23,806 nt of DNA, from assembly GCA_024244665.1 (NCBI GenBank), contig JAAEOI010000347.1, positions 1-23,806 of the forward strand. Reading direction: 5' to 3'. The position numbers were made by a program, and so were the translations under genes. This DNA is from Bacteroidota bacterium. Its GTDB lineage: Bacteria; Bacteroidota; Bacteroidia; Bacteroidales; GCA-2748055. This document shows positions 8,632 to 15,662 of the stretch, in pieces. Under the pieces are notes generated by a model. The model did not search any database. It was not told where the DNA came from and saw only the letters and a program-made list of their open reading frames with translations. Every line of letters starts with the position of its first letter. Positions within the stretch are counted from its first letter, which is position 1.

Positions 8632-10950
8632 TTACCCTGTTTGCGTATCTTTAAGTTGCTGTTTAAGCCTTTCAATCTCCTGGTTTGCATCCTCCAGGAG
8701 GTGGTACTTCAGCTTCTTCTCGGTGATGTCGAATCCCATAAGGTAGACCTTATATATCACACCGGTCTCATCAACCACCGGCGAGAAGGTGGAGACCAGC
8801 CACGCCTCTTCACCCGTGGGTCTCGATCTGCGGATTACACCTTCATAGACTTTCTGTTTGTTTATCTCTTTCCATATCTTTTCAAACTGCTCCTTCTCCG
8901 AATCCTTCAGGAACAACCTGTAGTTCCTTCCCAGAAGCTCCTTTTGCCCGAATCCTGTTATTTCGGTGTACTTCTCGTTCACTTGAATGATGATCCCGTC
9001 GGGGTCCAGTTCACACTTAATCAATGCAGTATTCACAGCCTCATTGAGAGTTTGCATATCCAGGCTGGTACGGGTGATTTCATGTTCATGCGATTCAAGC
9101 CTCTCCAGGAGGCTCCTGGTTTCAGTGATATCCTCCGCGATATTCAGGATTTTATAGACATTCCCCTGGTTATTGATAATGGGAGTAAAGGTCTGACGGA
9201 GCCAGATCTCCTTTCCTGCAAAAAGTTTATATAGTTCGGTATTGGAAGTGCTTTTCCCCTCCTTCAACGAGGTCCAGAACTCCTTATATTCATCAGAGGA
9301 GGGATCAGCCTGTGAAAATTCCGTGTAGCGCTTCCCAAGTACCTGATCACTTTCCGATTCAAGCAGCATCAGGAAGCGGTCGTTGATACTGGTGTAGCGG
9401 CCGTTGAGAGCGAGCTCAGCCACAAGAGTGGATTGGTTAATGGCATTCAGGATCCCGGTGATCTCCGACTCCTTCTTGCCCGATTCGGCCTGTGCCTCCT
9501 TCAGCTGTCTCATATTCTCCATCATAGTGCTCTCCTGGGTCTTCAGGGCATCGGCCTGTGCCCTGGACTGTTTCAGCAACTCAGTGGTGCGTTCATTGGT
9601 CTTTGCGGCCAGGATAGAGGAGAGGATGCCCTCGGCAAGGGATTCCACGAACTCAATCTCGAAAGGCCGAAGAAGCCTTACAGTTGCCAGTTCGATAATC
9701 CCATATACTGTTTCATCGATAATCAAAGGAACCAGAAGCAGGCAGGTGGGCTTCGCGGAACCTGTTCCCGAGGAGATTTCAAAGTAGTCATCCGGGACCT
9801 CTGAGAGAAAGATAAGTTTCTTCTCCTGTGCACAGGTGCCCGGAAGTCCGCTACCCCACTCCAGGATCCCGGTTCGGTATTTTCGTCGGTCGTATGCATA
9901 GGAAGCGGTCAGTTCCAGGGTAGGTTTTCCCGGGTCAGTATGGTTGGAAATGAAGAGCGATCCCATCTCCACGTTCATGTAGGTCACCAACTTTTGAATA
10001 ATGGAGTATGCGAGTTCCACAACGCTTTCCTGTTCCGAGCGTAGTACATCACCTATCTGGGCCATTCCTTCCGAGATCCAGTTCTGCCTCTTATCCTCCC
10101 GGTTCCTGGTAACTTCATCCAGCTCTTTCCGGGTCATGTACTCCGACAGCACCAGCAAGGCATTCCCCACCTCATCCACCTCACTGGGTTTGTATATGGC
10201 TACAGAGCCATCCCCGGAAAGGGAATTTAGATAGTTGATTTTATCCCGGATATCGGCGGCATGACAGTTCAGGTCGGCAGCCACATGGCTCATTTCATCC
10301 CCAAGGGGGAGATTCATGGGCGGAGGGAGGATTCCTAAGCGGATCTTGCCTGTAAAGGAGATTAGCGTTGAGAAGACCCTGGAGAGATTGAATGAGAAGA
10401 GAATCAGGAAGAGGCTGATGAAGAATAAGCCAAGGGCCATTGTGATGGCCAGCTGACTCCTCTGGTTCCTGCTGAAGCTCTCTTCCCTGGCGGAGATTGC
10501 ACCGTTAAATTCGTCGACCAGTTTGCCCAGTACCAGCAGTTCTGTTTCGGCCCTGTCCCATCCTGAACTATCTGGTATTTCATGATCCGACAGTTCATCC
10601 TGGAAGAGCTGCAGGGATGATACGATCTGACGGGCATTGAGCAAGAGCGGCTCTTCACCGGCAATAGAGGGGTGGGCTGTTATTCCGGAAATACCAGCCT
10701 CCAGGTGATGTGCCTCCTGTATACTGGAGGCATTCAACCGTGGACCCCCGTTACGGGCCAGGCTGTAAAAGGTGTGCTCCAGTGTACGCATCCGGGAGAT
10801 CACATCCGATCGTTGGTTTAACAATTCCCTGTTGATGGAGAGCCGGTTGGATGCATCCATGATCACCAGCGACAGGGCAGTCAGTATGGTGATGATGACC
10901 ACTGTGGTGATCAGTAGTTTTGAGCGGATGGATATGCCCTTGATGATCAT
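8632..10950 (-). CDS. Membrane receptor-like HAMP/GAF/PAS/PAS protein without output domain (772 aa)
   Basis: Helix 1 lies at about 11-31, followed by a periplasmic, mainly helical domain (32-165), helix 2 at 168-188, HAMP-like segments (about 189-275), a GAF domain (about 295-450), a coiled coil (450-500), PAS 1 (about 497-610), PAS 2 (about 632-745) and a short C-terminal coiled coil. The topology up to HAMP is that of a chemoreceptor or sensor kinase, but there is neither a methyl-accepting/CheW-binding tail nor a histidine kinase or cyclase. The natural stop is followed at once by the next gene, so this is not an obvious truncation. Its ATG overlaps the cheR stop (ATGA at 10947-10950), tying it to that methyltransferase. 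It is likely a sensor that passes signal by protein contact to the operon's phosphatase. Confidence 0.85.
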   Translation of the reverse strand: MIIKGISIRSKLLITTVVIITILTALSLVIMDASNRLSINRELLNQRSDVISRMRTLEHTFYSLARNGGPRLNASSIQEAHHLEAGISGITAHPSIAGEEPLLLNARQIVSSLQLFQDELSDHEIPDSSGWDRAETELLVLGKLVDEFNGAISAREESFSRNQRSQLAITMALGLFFISLFLILFSFNLSRVFSTLISFTGKIRLGILPPPMNLPLGDEMSHVAADLNCHAADIRDKINYLNSLSGDGSVAIYKPSEVDEVGNALLVLSEYMTRKELDEVTRNREDKRQNWISEGMAQIGDVLRSEQESVVELAYSIIQKLVTYMNVEMGSLFISNHTDPGKPTLELTASYAYDRRKYRTGILEWGSGLPGTCAQEKKLIFLSEVPDDYFEISSGTGSAKPTCLLLVPLIIDETVYGIIELATVRLLRPFEIEFVESLAEGILSSILAAKTNERTTELLKQSRAQADALKTQESTMMENMRQLKEAQAESGKKESEITGILNAINQSTLVAELALNGRYTSINDRFLMLLESESDQVLGKRYTEFSQADPSSDEYKEFWTSLKEGKSTSNTELYKLFAGKEIWLRQTFTPIINNQGNVYKILNIAEDITETRSLLERLESHEHEITRTSLDMQTLNEAVNTALIKCELDPDGIIIQVNEKYTEITGFGQKELLGRNYRLFLKDSEKEQFEKIWKEINKQKVYEGVIRRSRPTGEEAWLVSTFSPVVDETGVIYKVYLMGFDITEKKLKYHLLEDANQEIERLKQQLKDTQTG

Positions 10951-11792
10951 ACCGGTAGTTTATAATAGAAGGGGTTCGCTTTTCTGAACTTCCTGGTGAA
11001 TGGGCCCAGGATGGACTCATGTACCCCCAATAGAAGCACCCCCTTGTCAGCCAGGCTATTGTAATAAAGATCAAACACCCTGTTCTGGAGTTCGTATTTA
11101 AAATAGATGATCACATTTCTGCAAACAATCAGATCGAATTTAGCCAAAAAGAGGTTTGGATCATTCACAAGGTCCAGTTTCTTATACACCGGTTTTGAGC
11201 AGAGCTTCTTGTTCATGCGGATCTCATCACGAGCTTCATCAACGGTCAGGTACCTGTCCCATTGTTTTTTATGCTTTCGGGATATTTCGCCAGCACCCTC
11301 CAGCAGCACCCTGTCAAAGTTCTCAAGGTAACTCTGGTTAAAGGAGTATTTGTACTTACCCTTCCTGGCGGTTTCCATCACATCTTCACTGAGATCGCTC
11401 GCATAGATGTGAGTCTTTTCAAGCATTCCCAGGTCATCCAGGACCATCATCATTGAAAAAACCTCCTGTCCGGTTGAGCAGCCCGAATGCCAGATATGAA
11501 GTTCGGGTTTATCCCTCCACGAGGGGAGCAGCTCTGTCCGTAATTTTTTCCAGACATCAGGATCACGGAAGAGTTCGGTAGTATGTACTGTGATTTTCTT
11601 TACTGTTTTCTCCAGAAAGGCGGGATCCGATTTCATTCGTCCTTTCAGGCTCTCCATATCCATGTCGAATTCCAGCAGGATCCTTGTCAGGCGGCGCTGG
11701 AGTGAGGTCGGGGAGTACCCGGCGAAGTCGTATCCGGAGTGATCCCGAATGACTTTCTGAAAACTGAGTATGTCCTTTTCAACGACCTCCAT
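10947..11792 (-). CDS. cheR: CheR-type SAM-dependent protein glutamate methyltransferase
   Basis: 281 residues with both CheR parts. The N-terminal helical domain (about 1-75) ends in the VHTTELFRDP motif (69-78, the CheR N/T-x-FFR segment). The Rossmann domain carries the SAM-binding WHSGCSTGQE (101-110, consensus W.AGCSTGEE), the acidic ASDLSEDVM and the late motif CRNVIIYF (224-231). Classical CheR methylates glutamates on chemoreceptors. No CheB, CheA, CheW or classical receptor is encoded here, so this is an orphan copy placed first in a SiaABC-like operon. Its stop overlaps the start of the receptor-like gene, which makes that protein a candidate substrate. The start at 11792 lies about 27 bases downstream of the predicted transcription start, a reasonable leader. 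Confidence 0.88.
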   Translation of the reverse strand: MEVVEKDILSFQKVIRDHSGYDFAGYSPTSLQRRLTRILLEFDMDMESLKGRMKSDPAFLEKTVKKITVHTTELFRDPDVWKKLRTELLPSWRDKPELHIWHSGCSTGQEVFSMMMVLDDLGMLEKTHIYASDLSEDVMETARKGKYKYSFNQSYLENFDRVLLEGAGEISRKHKKQWDRYLTVDEARDEIRMNKKLCSKPVYKKLDLVNDPNLFLAKFDLIVCRNVIIYFKYELQNRVFDLYYNSLADKGVLLLGVHESILGPFTRKFRKANPFYYKLPV

Positions 11793-11825
11793 TGGCGGGT
11801 ATCCGGTTGCTGCCTGATGCTACTG

Positions 11826-11856
11826 TAAAACTAACGATTTATTAATTAGGTTCAAA
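11826..11856 (-). promoter_or_regulatory. Candidate promoter of the cheR-to-transporter operon
   Basis: On the minus strand TTTG (11856-11853), 19 bases, then TAGTTTTA (11833-11826), seven of eight matches to TAnnTTTG with ideal Bacteroidota spacing. It is the only good promoter I found for the seven genes down to 1168, which otherwise have gaps of 26 bases or less. Confidence 0.6.
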
Positions 11857-11887
11857 TTTGCAGAAAATGCTATTGTCGTTATCTTTG
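11857..11887 (+). promoter_or_regulatory. Candidate promoter of the PurQ-like gene
   Basis: TTTG (11857-11860), 19 bases, TATCTTTG (11880-11887): an exact match to the Bacteroidota consensus. The predicted start of transcription is about 15 bases before the ATG at 11909, which rules out the upstream TTG at 11858 as a start. Its TTTG abuts the opposing promoter's, forming CAAATTTG at 11853-11860. Confidence 0.65.
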
Positions 11888-11908
11888 AGAGAGAGAAGCT
11901 GCATAATA

Positions 11909-12595
11909 ATGACTTTCGGCATCCTTATATTTCCAGGCGCTCATGGCGACCGTGACCTGACCAGGGTCCTTGTGGATCACTACAATAAGAAAGTTGTCCC
12001 TGTGGGAAATACGGAGACCAACCTTACAGGTATCGATGTCCTGATCATCCCAGGAGGATTTCCATGCAAAGGCTCTTCCAGTTCTTCCAAATGCATTAAA
12101 GACTCTCCGGTGATCGATTCCATGCTCGAATTCACCGACCGCGGAAAGATCCTGATCGGAATCGGGAACGGGTTTCGTGTATTATGTGAAACCGGATTAA
12201 TCCAGGGTTCGCTCAGGATGAATAAATCACAGCGCTTCGTCTGCAAAAACACTTTTATCAAGGCAGATAATATCAATACAGCTTTAACCAGGAAGCTCTC
12301 CAGCGACCTTGCCTACCACATACCTGTTGCCACGGGACACGGGCGCTTCACAGCTAAAGAGGATGTCCTTGTAGAGATGCGCCTGAACAATCAGATCCTG
12401 TTCCGCTACTGTGATGAGTTTGCTGTGATTTCAGAGGAGAACAATGTAACCGGTTCGGTGGATAACATCGCGGGGGTTTGCAACAGGAGGAAGAATGTAT
12501 TCGGGATGATCCCCCAACCTGAAAGGGCAGTCTTCTCATATGGCCGAAACATCGACGGGAGGCCCGTTTTTGATTCGATCCTGGAATCCCTGTAA
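11909..12595 (+). CDS. PurQ-like class I glutamine amidotransferase homologue lacking the catalytic Cys and His
   Basis: 228 residues, aligned from end to end with PurQ, the glutaminase subunit of formylglycinamidine ribonucleotide synthase: FGILIFPGAHGDRD at the start, LIIPGGF (45-51), IGNGFRVLCETGLI (85-98), LRMNKSQRFVCK, NVTGSVDNIAGV and GMIPQPERAV (199-208). In active PurQ the nucleophile lies in G(V/I)CNGFQ; here that residue is Gly86. The catalytic His of MMPHPE is Gln203, while the Glu205 position is kept. The oxyanion-side GGFSYGDYLR segment is replaced by GGFPCKGSSSSSK. The protein is thus probably not a glutaminase and may be a structural or regulatory subunit, or have a new activity. 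The reading frame is intact and has a consensus promoter, so it is not an evident pseudogene. It diverges from the signalling operon and converges on the AlbA gene with 5 bases between stops. Confidence 0.85.
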   Translation: MTFGILIFPGAHGDRDLTRVLVDHYNKKVVPVGNTETNLTGIDVLIIPGGFPCKGSSSSSKCIKDSPVIDSMLEFTDRGKILIGIGNGFRVLCETGLIQGSLRMNKSQRFVCKNTFIKADNINTALTRKLSSDLAYHIPVATGHGRFTAKEDVLVEMRLNNQILFRYCDEFAVISEENNVTGSVDNIAGVCNRRKNVFGMIPQPERAVFSYGRNIDGRPVFDSILESL

Positions 12596-12600
12596 TGAAG

Positions 12601-13269
12601 CTACTCACCCGGCCTCTCCCTGAGCCTGAATCCGGTCACACCCTCCTTCACCTCCATCTCCACCACATCGAAACGGACCAGTTTTGTCATCAGGGTAACC
12701 AGTTCGTTCCTGTTGAATCCTGTATCACGCCTGAGCTTTAAAAGGCTGGCTCCCGGAGCCCTCTCCAGGGTGGAGAGCAGAATCTGCTCTTTCCTGGTGA
12801 ACTCCAGCAACTGATCTCCCCTGTCTTTGTCATCGCTCTCCTGCTCCCTGGTCCAGATCCTGAGCTGAATAATGCCTGCCAGCAAGCTCTCATCTGCCAC
12901 CCTTATGTAGGCCATCCATCGGTTGTTTTCATCCTTTGCGTAGACCGGTTTCTGGTCGACGGGAGGGATGTAGACTTCCAGGATATTTTTTCCTTCAACC
13001 GTGTGAATCCGACTTTCGAAACGCACTTCCGGCTTGCAGTAGAGCGAAGCTGCCGATTCAACCATGTAATACTCCTCTTCGGAGCGGATACCTCTGATGC
13101 GTCCGTTGTCCTTGACACCCACCAGCAACCTTCCCCCGTCGGTATTTGAGAAGGCAGAAAGGGTACGGGCAATTTTCCGTGCATCGCTGATCTCAAACTT
13201 GAAATCCAGCTGCTGGTGTTCACCCTGGGCAATGAGCGATCTGATCTGTTTTTCTCCCTGCGTCTCCAT
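12601..13269 (-). CDS. AlbA_2/Schlafen-type ATP-binding domain protein with C-terminal winged helix
   Basis: 222 residues from the ATG at 13269 (METQGEKQIRSLI); a TTG three codons upstream could extend it. The N-terminal AlbA_2 (Schlafen AlbA) domain spans about 10-125: GEHQQLDFKFEISDARKIAR, then LSAFSNTDGGRLLVGVKDNG with the family's NTDGG motif, and a late strand with the LEVYIPP sequence. A winged-helix-like segment follows at about 158-218 (FTRKEQILLSTLERAPGASL and following). Proteins of this type are often described as transcriptional regulators or nucleic-acid-associated factors; the precise role is unknown. It is the last gene of the set starting at 15300, 92 bases after the methyltransferase stop. 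A TATTTTTG lies just before the start but has no partner element. Confidence 0.75.
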   Translation of the reverse strand: METQGEKQIRSLIAQGEHQQLDFKFEISDARKIARTLSAFSNTDGGRLLVGVKDNGRIRGIRSEEEYYMVESAASLYCKPEVRFESRIHTVEGKNILEVYIPPVDQKPVYAKDENNRWMAYIRVADESLLAGIIQLRIWTREQESDDKDRGDQLLEFTRKEQILLSTLERAPGASLLKLRRDTGFNRNELVTLMTKLVRFDVVEMEVKEGVTGFRLRERPGE

Positions 13270-13361
13270 GTTTCCCAAAAATACAAGTTGTTCTCTCTTT
13301 TTTGTTTCCTTTCTGCTTGCAGTAATAACAAAGCCGACTATTTCAAGATGGATTAGCAGGA

Positions 13362-14051
13362 TCAGGATTTGGAGTTCGAATTGATCCGCTTGCTTACTGA
13401 AAGAAAGAGGGGGATGTCATTGGCACCGATGGTGGGGAGTCTTTCCATGATCCGGTGGTAAAGTGGTGTCCCACCCTCGATTCCTGCTTCCTCCAGCAGT
13501 TTCCTTGCCTGGATTTTCAGTTCACCCCAGCCTTCACCCGATTTGGCCTGTTCCAGACCCGGTTTTGTAAGCTCATTCAAAGGGGAGAGTTCATAGGCAG
13601 TTACCATAACCGATTGTCCCAGGTTCAGTGAAGGGTATGTGATGTTCATGGGGATGCTCATGGCCAGATCCGATTGCAGGATAAGCTGGTTGGGAAGGCC
13701 GCTTTCTTCGGTTCCGAACAGGAACCCCACCTTTCCCAGGTGTGCCGCCTTATCTTCGATAAGTTTGAGGATATCCCTGCTGGAGTGGTAGTCGTGTTTG
13801 GTGGTGCGCCCCTTGGCCGTAGTGCAGATTACCAGGTCGAGGTCAGCCGTAGCCTCTTCAAAGCTAAGGTGAACAGTGGCATTTTCCAGGATATGATGCG
13901 ATCCGTGAGCCAGCATCCTGGCATCATCACCCAGGTGGTTGCATGGATTAATGAGGCGTAAGCAGGAAAATCCCATGGTGTTCATGGCCCGGGCGGCTGC
14001 ACCCACGTTTCCCGGAACGGCCGGTTTGTACAGTATGAAACAGATTTCCAT
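13362..14051 (-). CDS. SpoU/TrmH (SPOUT) family RNA 2'-O-methyltransferase, TrmJ/YjtD-like
   Basis: 229 residues with the three SPOUT motifs. Motif 1 is PGNVGAAARAMNTMG (13-27; Asn15 and catalytic-type Arg21). Motif 2 is FGTEESGLPN (112-121). Motif 3 is SIPMN followed by PSLNLGQSV (about 132-148), which forms the knotted SAM pocket. The segment ARMLAHGSHHILENA (44-58) is most like the TrmJ/YjtD (LasT) branch, which methylates tRNA at position 32 in the case of TrmJ; the exact target here is not certain. A C-terminal extension of about 60 residues fits that branch. It begins 6 bases after the helical-repeat gene and is probably co-transcribed with it, as part of the four-gene set with DUF4412 and AlbA. 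Confidence 0.88.
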   Translation of the reverse strand: MEICFILYKPAVPGNVGAAARAMNTMGFSCLRLINPCNHLGDDARMLAHGSHHILENATVHLSFEEATADLDLVICTTAKGRTTKHDYHSSRDILKLIEDKAAHLGKVGFLFGTEESGLPNQLILQSDLAMSIPMNITYPSLNLGQSVMVTAYELSPLNELTKPGLEQAKSGEGWGELKIQARKLLEEAGIEGGTPLYHRIMERLPTIGANDIPLFLSVSKRINSNSKS

Positions 14052-14057
14052 TGTTTA

Positions 14058-14576
14058 TCAGCTTTTGTCTTCCATCTTTTTAATGAGCCGCATTCCCCTT
14101 GATTTAAATCCGACAGAGTTATTGTCAACCTGGTCACTTATCACAGTGACCAGTTCATCCTTCAGTTCGGGATAGATTAGAACATGGTTGTAAATAATCT
14201 GCATGGCGTGAACCTTCACGGCAACCGGGTAGAGCTCCGAAACAAGGTACCTGAAACAGAGATCGATCAGGATTCCCTGGTCTTCCTCCAGGATATCGTA
14301 GCGGCACAACAGGCGCAACAGGCAGCGAATGGTCCCTGTTGATTCAATCTTGGGAAGCCTTTGAATGATGGTTGAGATAAAATCCGAGGCCAGTCCGGGC
14401 GATAGTTCATCACTTCCATCAAGGATCCATCCGGCCCTCCATGCAAGAGGGTCTTTGTCATAAAGAGCAAGATCAAGAAGAGTGTTGAACTCATGTCTTG
14501 AGTTCAATACCTCCCGGATAAAACGTTCTTTCTCAGCCCCTGACGGGATGTTGGCCAACAGCGATTTGAAGTCCAT
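14058..14576 (-). CDS. Helical-repeat (HEAT/armadillo-like) protein of unknown function, 172 aa
   Basis: I do not recognise a named family. The sequence is almost entirely amphipathic helices about 15-18 residues long with Leu/Ile spacing, for example FNTLLDLALYDKDPLAWRAG (residues 30-49), the IIQRLPKIESTGTIRCLLRLL region near 90-110 and VAVKVHAMQIIYNH near 138-151. This matches HEAT/armadillo-like scaffolds that mediate protein contacts. No signal peptide, membrane helix or catalytic motif is visible, so it should be cytoplasmic. Gaps of 4 bases to the DUF4412 gene and 6 bases to the methyltransferase gene mark it as an operon member. The C-terminus FKSRGMRLIKKMEDKS is basic. A role in binding partners of its operon neighbours is possible but unsupported. 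Confidence 0.7.
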   Translation of the reverse strand: MDFKSLLANIPSGAEKERFIREVLNSRHEFNTLLDLALYDKDPLAWRAGWILDGSDELSPGLASDFISTIIQRLPKIESTGTIRCLLRLLCRYDILEEDQGILIDLCFRYLVSELYPVAVKVHAMQIIYNHVLIYPELKDELVTVISDQVDNNSVGFKSRGMRLIKKMEDKS

Positions 14577-14580
14577 TGGC

Positions 14581-15300
14581 TTATTGCCCTATGGACATCA
14601 CAGCGTAGTCACTAACTTTAATGGAATTTTTGGCACCCAGGTCGATTTTGGTGACTTTCATTGTATTGTTTTCGCCACTTGAATCATCCTTGTAGATGTA
14701 TTCCATGACCATTCCATTCATCCCTGCAGAGTGAACAAATGCCCCGCCAAATATCTGCTGGTTGGCCAGGATCTCCTTAGCCACTTCCTTACCCAGTTTT
14801 TCTGAAATCCAGAGACTGATTTCTGCTCCGTCTTCCTTGACCCTGTATTCATCACAAGAGTAACCCAGGATGGTCTTGGTATTCCCGGACTTTAAATCAG
14901 CATAAGCCTTATCGGCCTCACCGACTTCGTCAGCCATTTCAGCTAGTAGTGCGGGATCAATACCCATAGCTACACCGACCTTTTCACCATCATCTTCGGA
15001 AAGCATCAGCATGCAATTGTTCTTGGTGTCAACCAGGATGACTGACTTGGTTCCCTTATCGGTAAACATAATCGCATAATTGCTTCCGTCTTTGGAAAGG
15101 TAGGCATCATAGACAATGGTGTGATCGCCCTGGTCCGAGATTTCCATCTGCATGTATGAATCGAAATTGTACTCCTGATCATACACTGCTTTGGAGGCGG
15201 TTGCTACCTGGCTCAGGATAGCCTCAAGGTCCTGGGATTGTACATTTTGAACCGACAGAATCATAGCCATAATGGATAATGCAAAAAGAATTTTTTTCAT
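14581..15300 (-). CDS. Exported DUF4412-domain protein (239 aa)
   Basis: A signal peptide (MKKILFALSIMAMILSVQNV, cleavage near VQSQ at residue 22) precedes a mainly beta-strand protein with the layout of the DUF4412 family of Bacteroidota: AYLSKDGSNYAIMF, then SVILVDTKNNCMLML, a Glu/Asp-rich loop (about 112-135), and TKTILGYSCDEYRVKEDGAE, with its typical GYxCxxY segment. The family resembles lipoprotein-carrier-type beta folds, but the function is not known. It should be periplasmic or secreted. It is the first gene of a four-gene set with gaps of 4, 6 and 92 bases, coupled oddly to RNA-modification and AlbA-domain genes. A weak promoter candidate lies 34-63 bases upstream. Confidence 0.75.
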   Translation of the reverse strand: MKKILFALSIMAMILSVQNVQSQDLEAILSQVATASKAVYDQEYNFDSYMQMEISDQGDHTIVYDAYLSKDGSNYAIMFTDKGTKSVILVDTKNNCMLMLSEDDGEKVGVAMGIDPALLAEMADEVGEADKAYADLKSGNTKTILGYSCDEYRVKEDGAEISLWISEKLGKEVAKEILANQQIFGGAFVHSAGMNGMVMEYIYKDDSSGENNTMKVTKIDLGAKNSIKVSDYAVMSIGQ

Positions 15301-15333
15301 GGTTTTTTCAGTTAGGTTTTTAAATGCAGCTAT

Positions 15334-15363
15334 ACAATTTAAGAAAAAATTACCCTATGTCAA
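15334..15363 (-). promoter_or_regulatory. Weak candidate promoter of the DUF4412 operon
   Basis: On the minus strand TTG (15363-15361), 19 bases, TAAATTGT (15341-15334), six of eight matches to TAnnTTTG. Spacing is ideal but both boxes are imperfect. It is the best candidate in the 112-base divergent gap, where no convincing plus-strand promoter for the sfsA remnant is left. Confidence 0.3.
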
Positions 15364-15412
15364 CAATGGAATTTTGGATTGGATCACTATTTTAGTAAAT
15401 ATTTCTGAATAG

Positions 15413-15662
15413 ATGGAGTTTAAAATCAAATTGGAGCATGGTACTCTCATCAGGCGTTACAAACGCTTTCTGTCCGAAGTGCAGCTTGACGACGGGTCTG
15501 AGGTGATTGCCCACTGTACCAATTCAGGCTCCATGAAGGAGTGATCCCCGGATTGGAGGGACTTTCACCCCGGCCAGGGAAATCGATCCTGAATATGGTA
15601 CTGCCCTGGATGTTGCCCTACGTAAGCGCCTAGTATTCAGCGTCAACATCTCAATTCTCAGT
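15413..15662 (+). pseudogene. sfsA: sfsA pseudogene: N- and C-terminal remnants joined by a large deletion
   Basis: The ATG at 15413 opens 43 codons that match the start of Sfs[21 protein letters not shown], then HCTNSGSMK, the signature of the family's nucleic-acid-binding region. A TGA follows at 15542. Just after it, in another frame, ATC CCC GGA TTG GAG reads IPGLE, the expected continuation (C-IPGLE), so a single base seems lost. From 15561, in a third frame, the sequence reads TFTPAREIDPEYGTALDVAL, then a remnant of the last strand, which is the C-terminus of SfsA. About 140 residues in between, including most of the putative nuclease domain, are missing when compared with the usual ~234-residue length. 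The remnant's own stop is gone and its end abuts the convergent activase gene. It cannot encode a working protein. Confidence 0.85.

Noticed and set aside
11858..11908. TTG start extending the PurQ-like protein by 17 residues
   Set aside because: The extension overlaps the promoter elements at 11857-11887, and the ATG at 11909 matches the family's N-terminus exactly.
13276..13283. TATTTTTG on the minus strand as a promoter for the AlbA gene
   Set aside because: A perfect -7 string, but there is no TTTG about 19 bases upstream, and transcription would start at the ATG itself.
15413..15544. 43-codon frame as a genuine small protein
   Set aside because: It is plainly the N-terminus of SfsA, with the continuation in another frame and the C-terminus further on.
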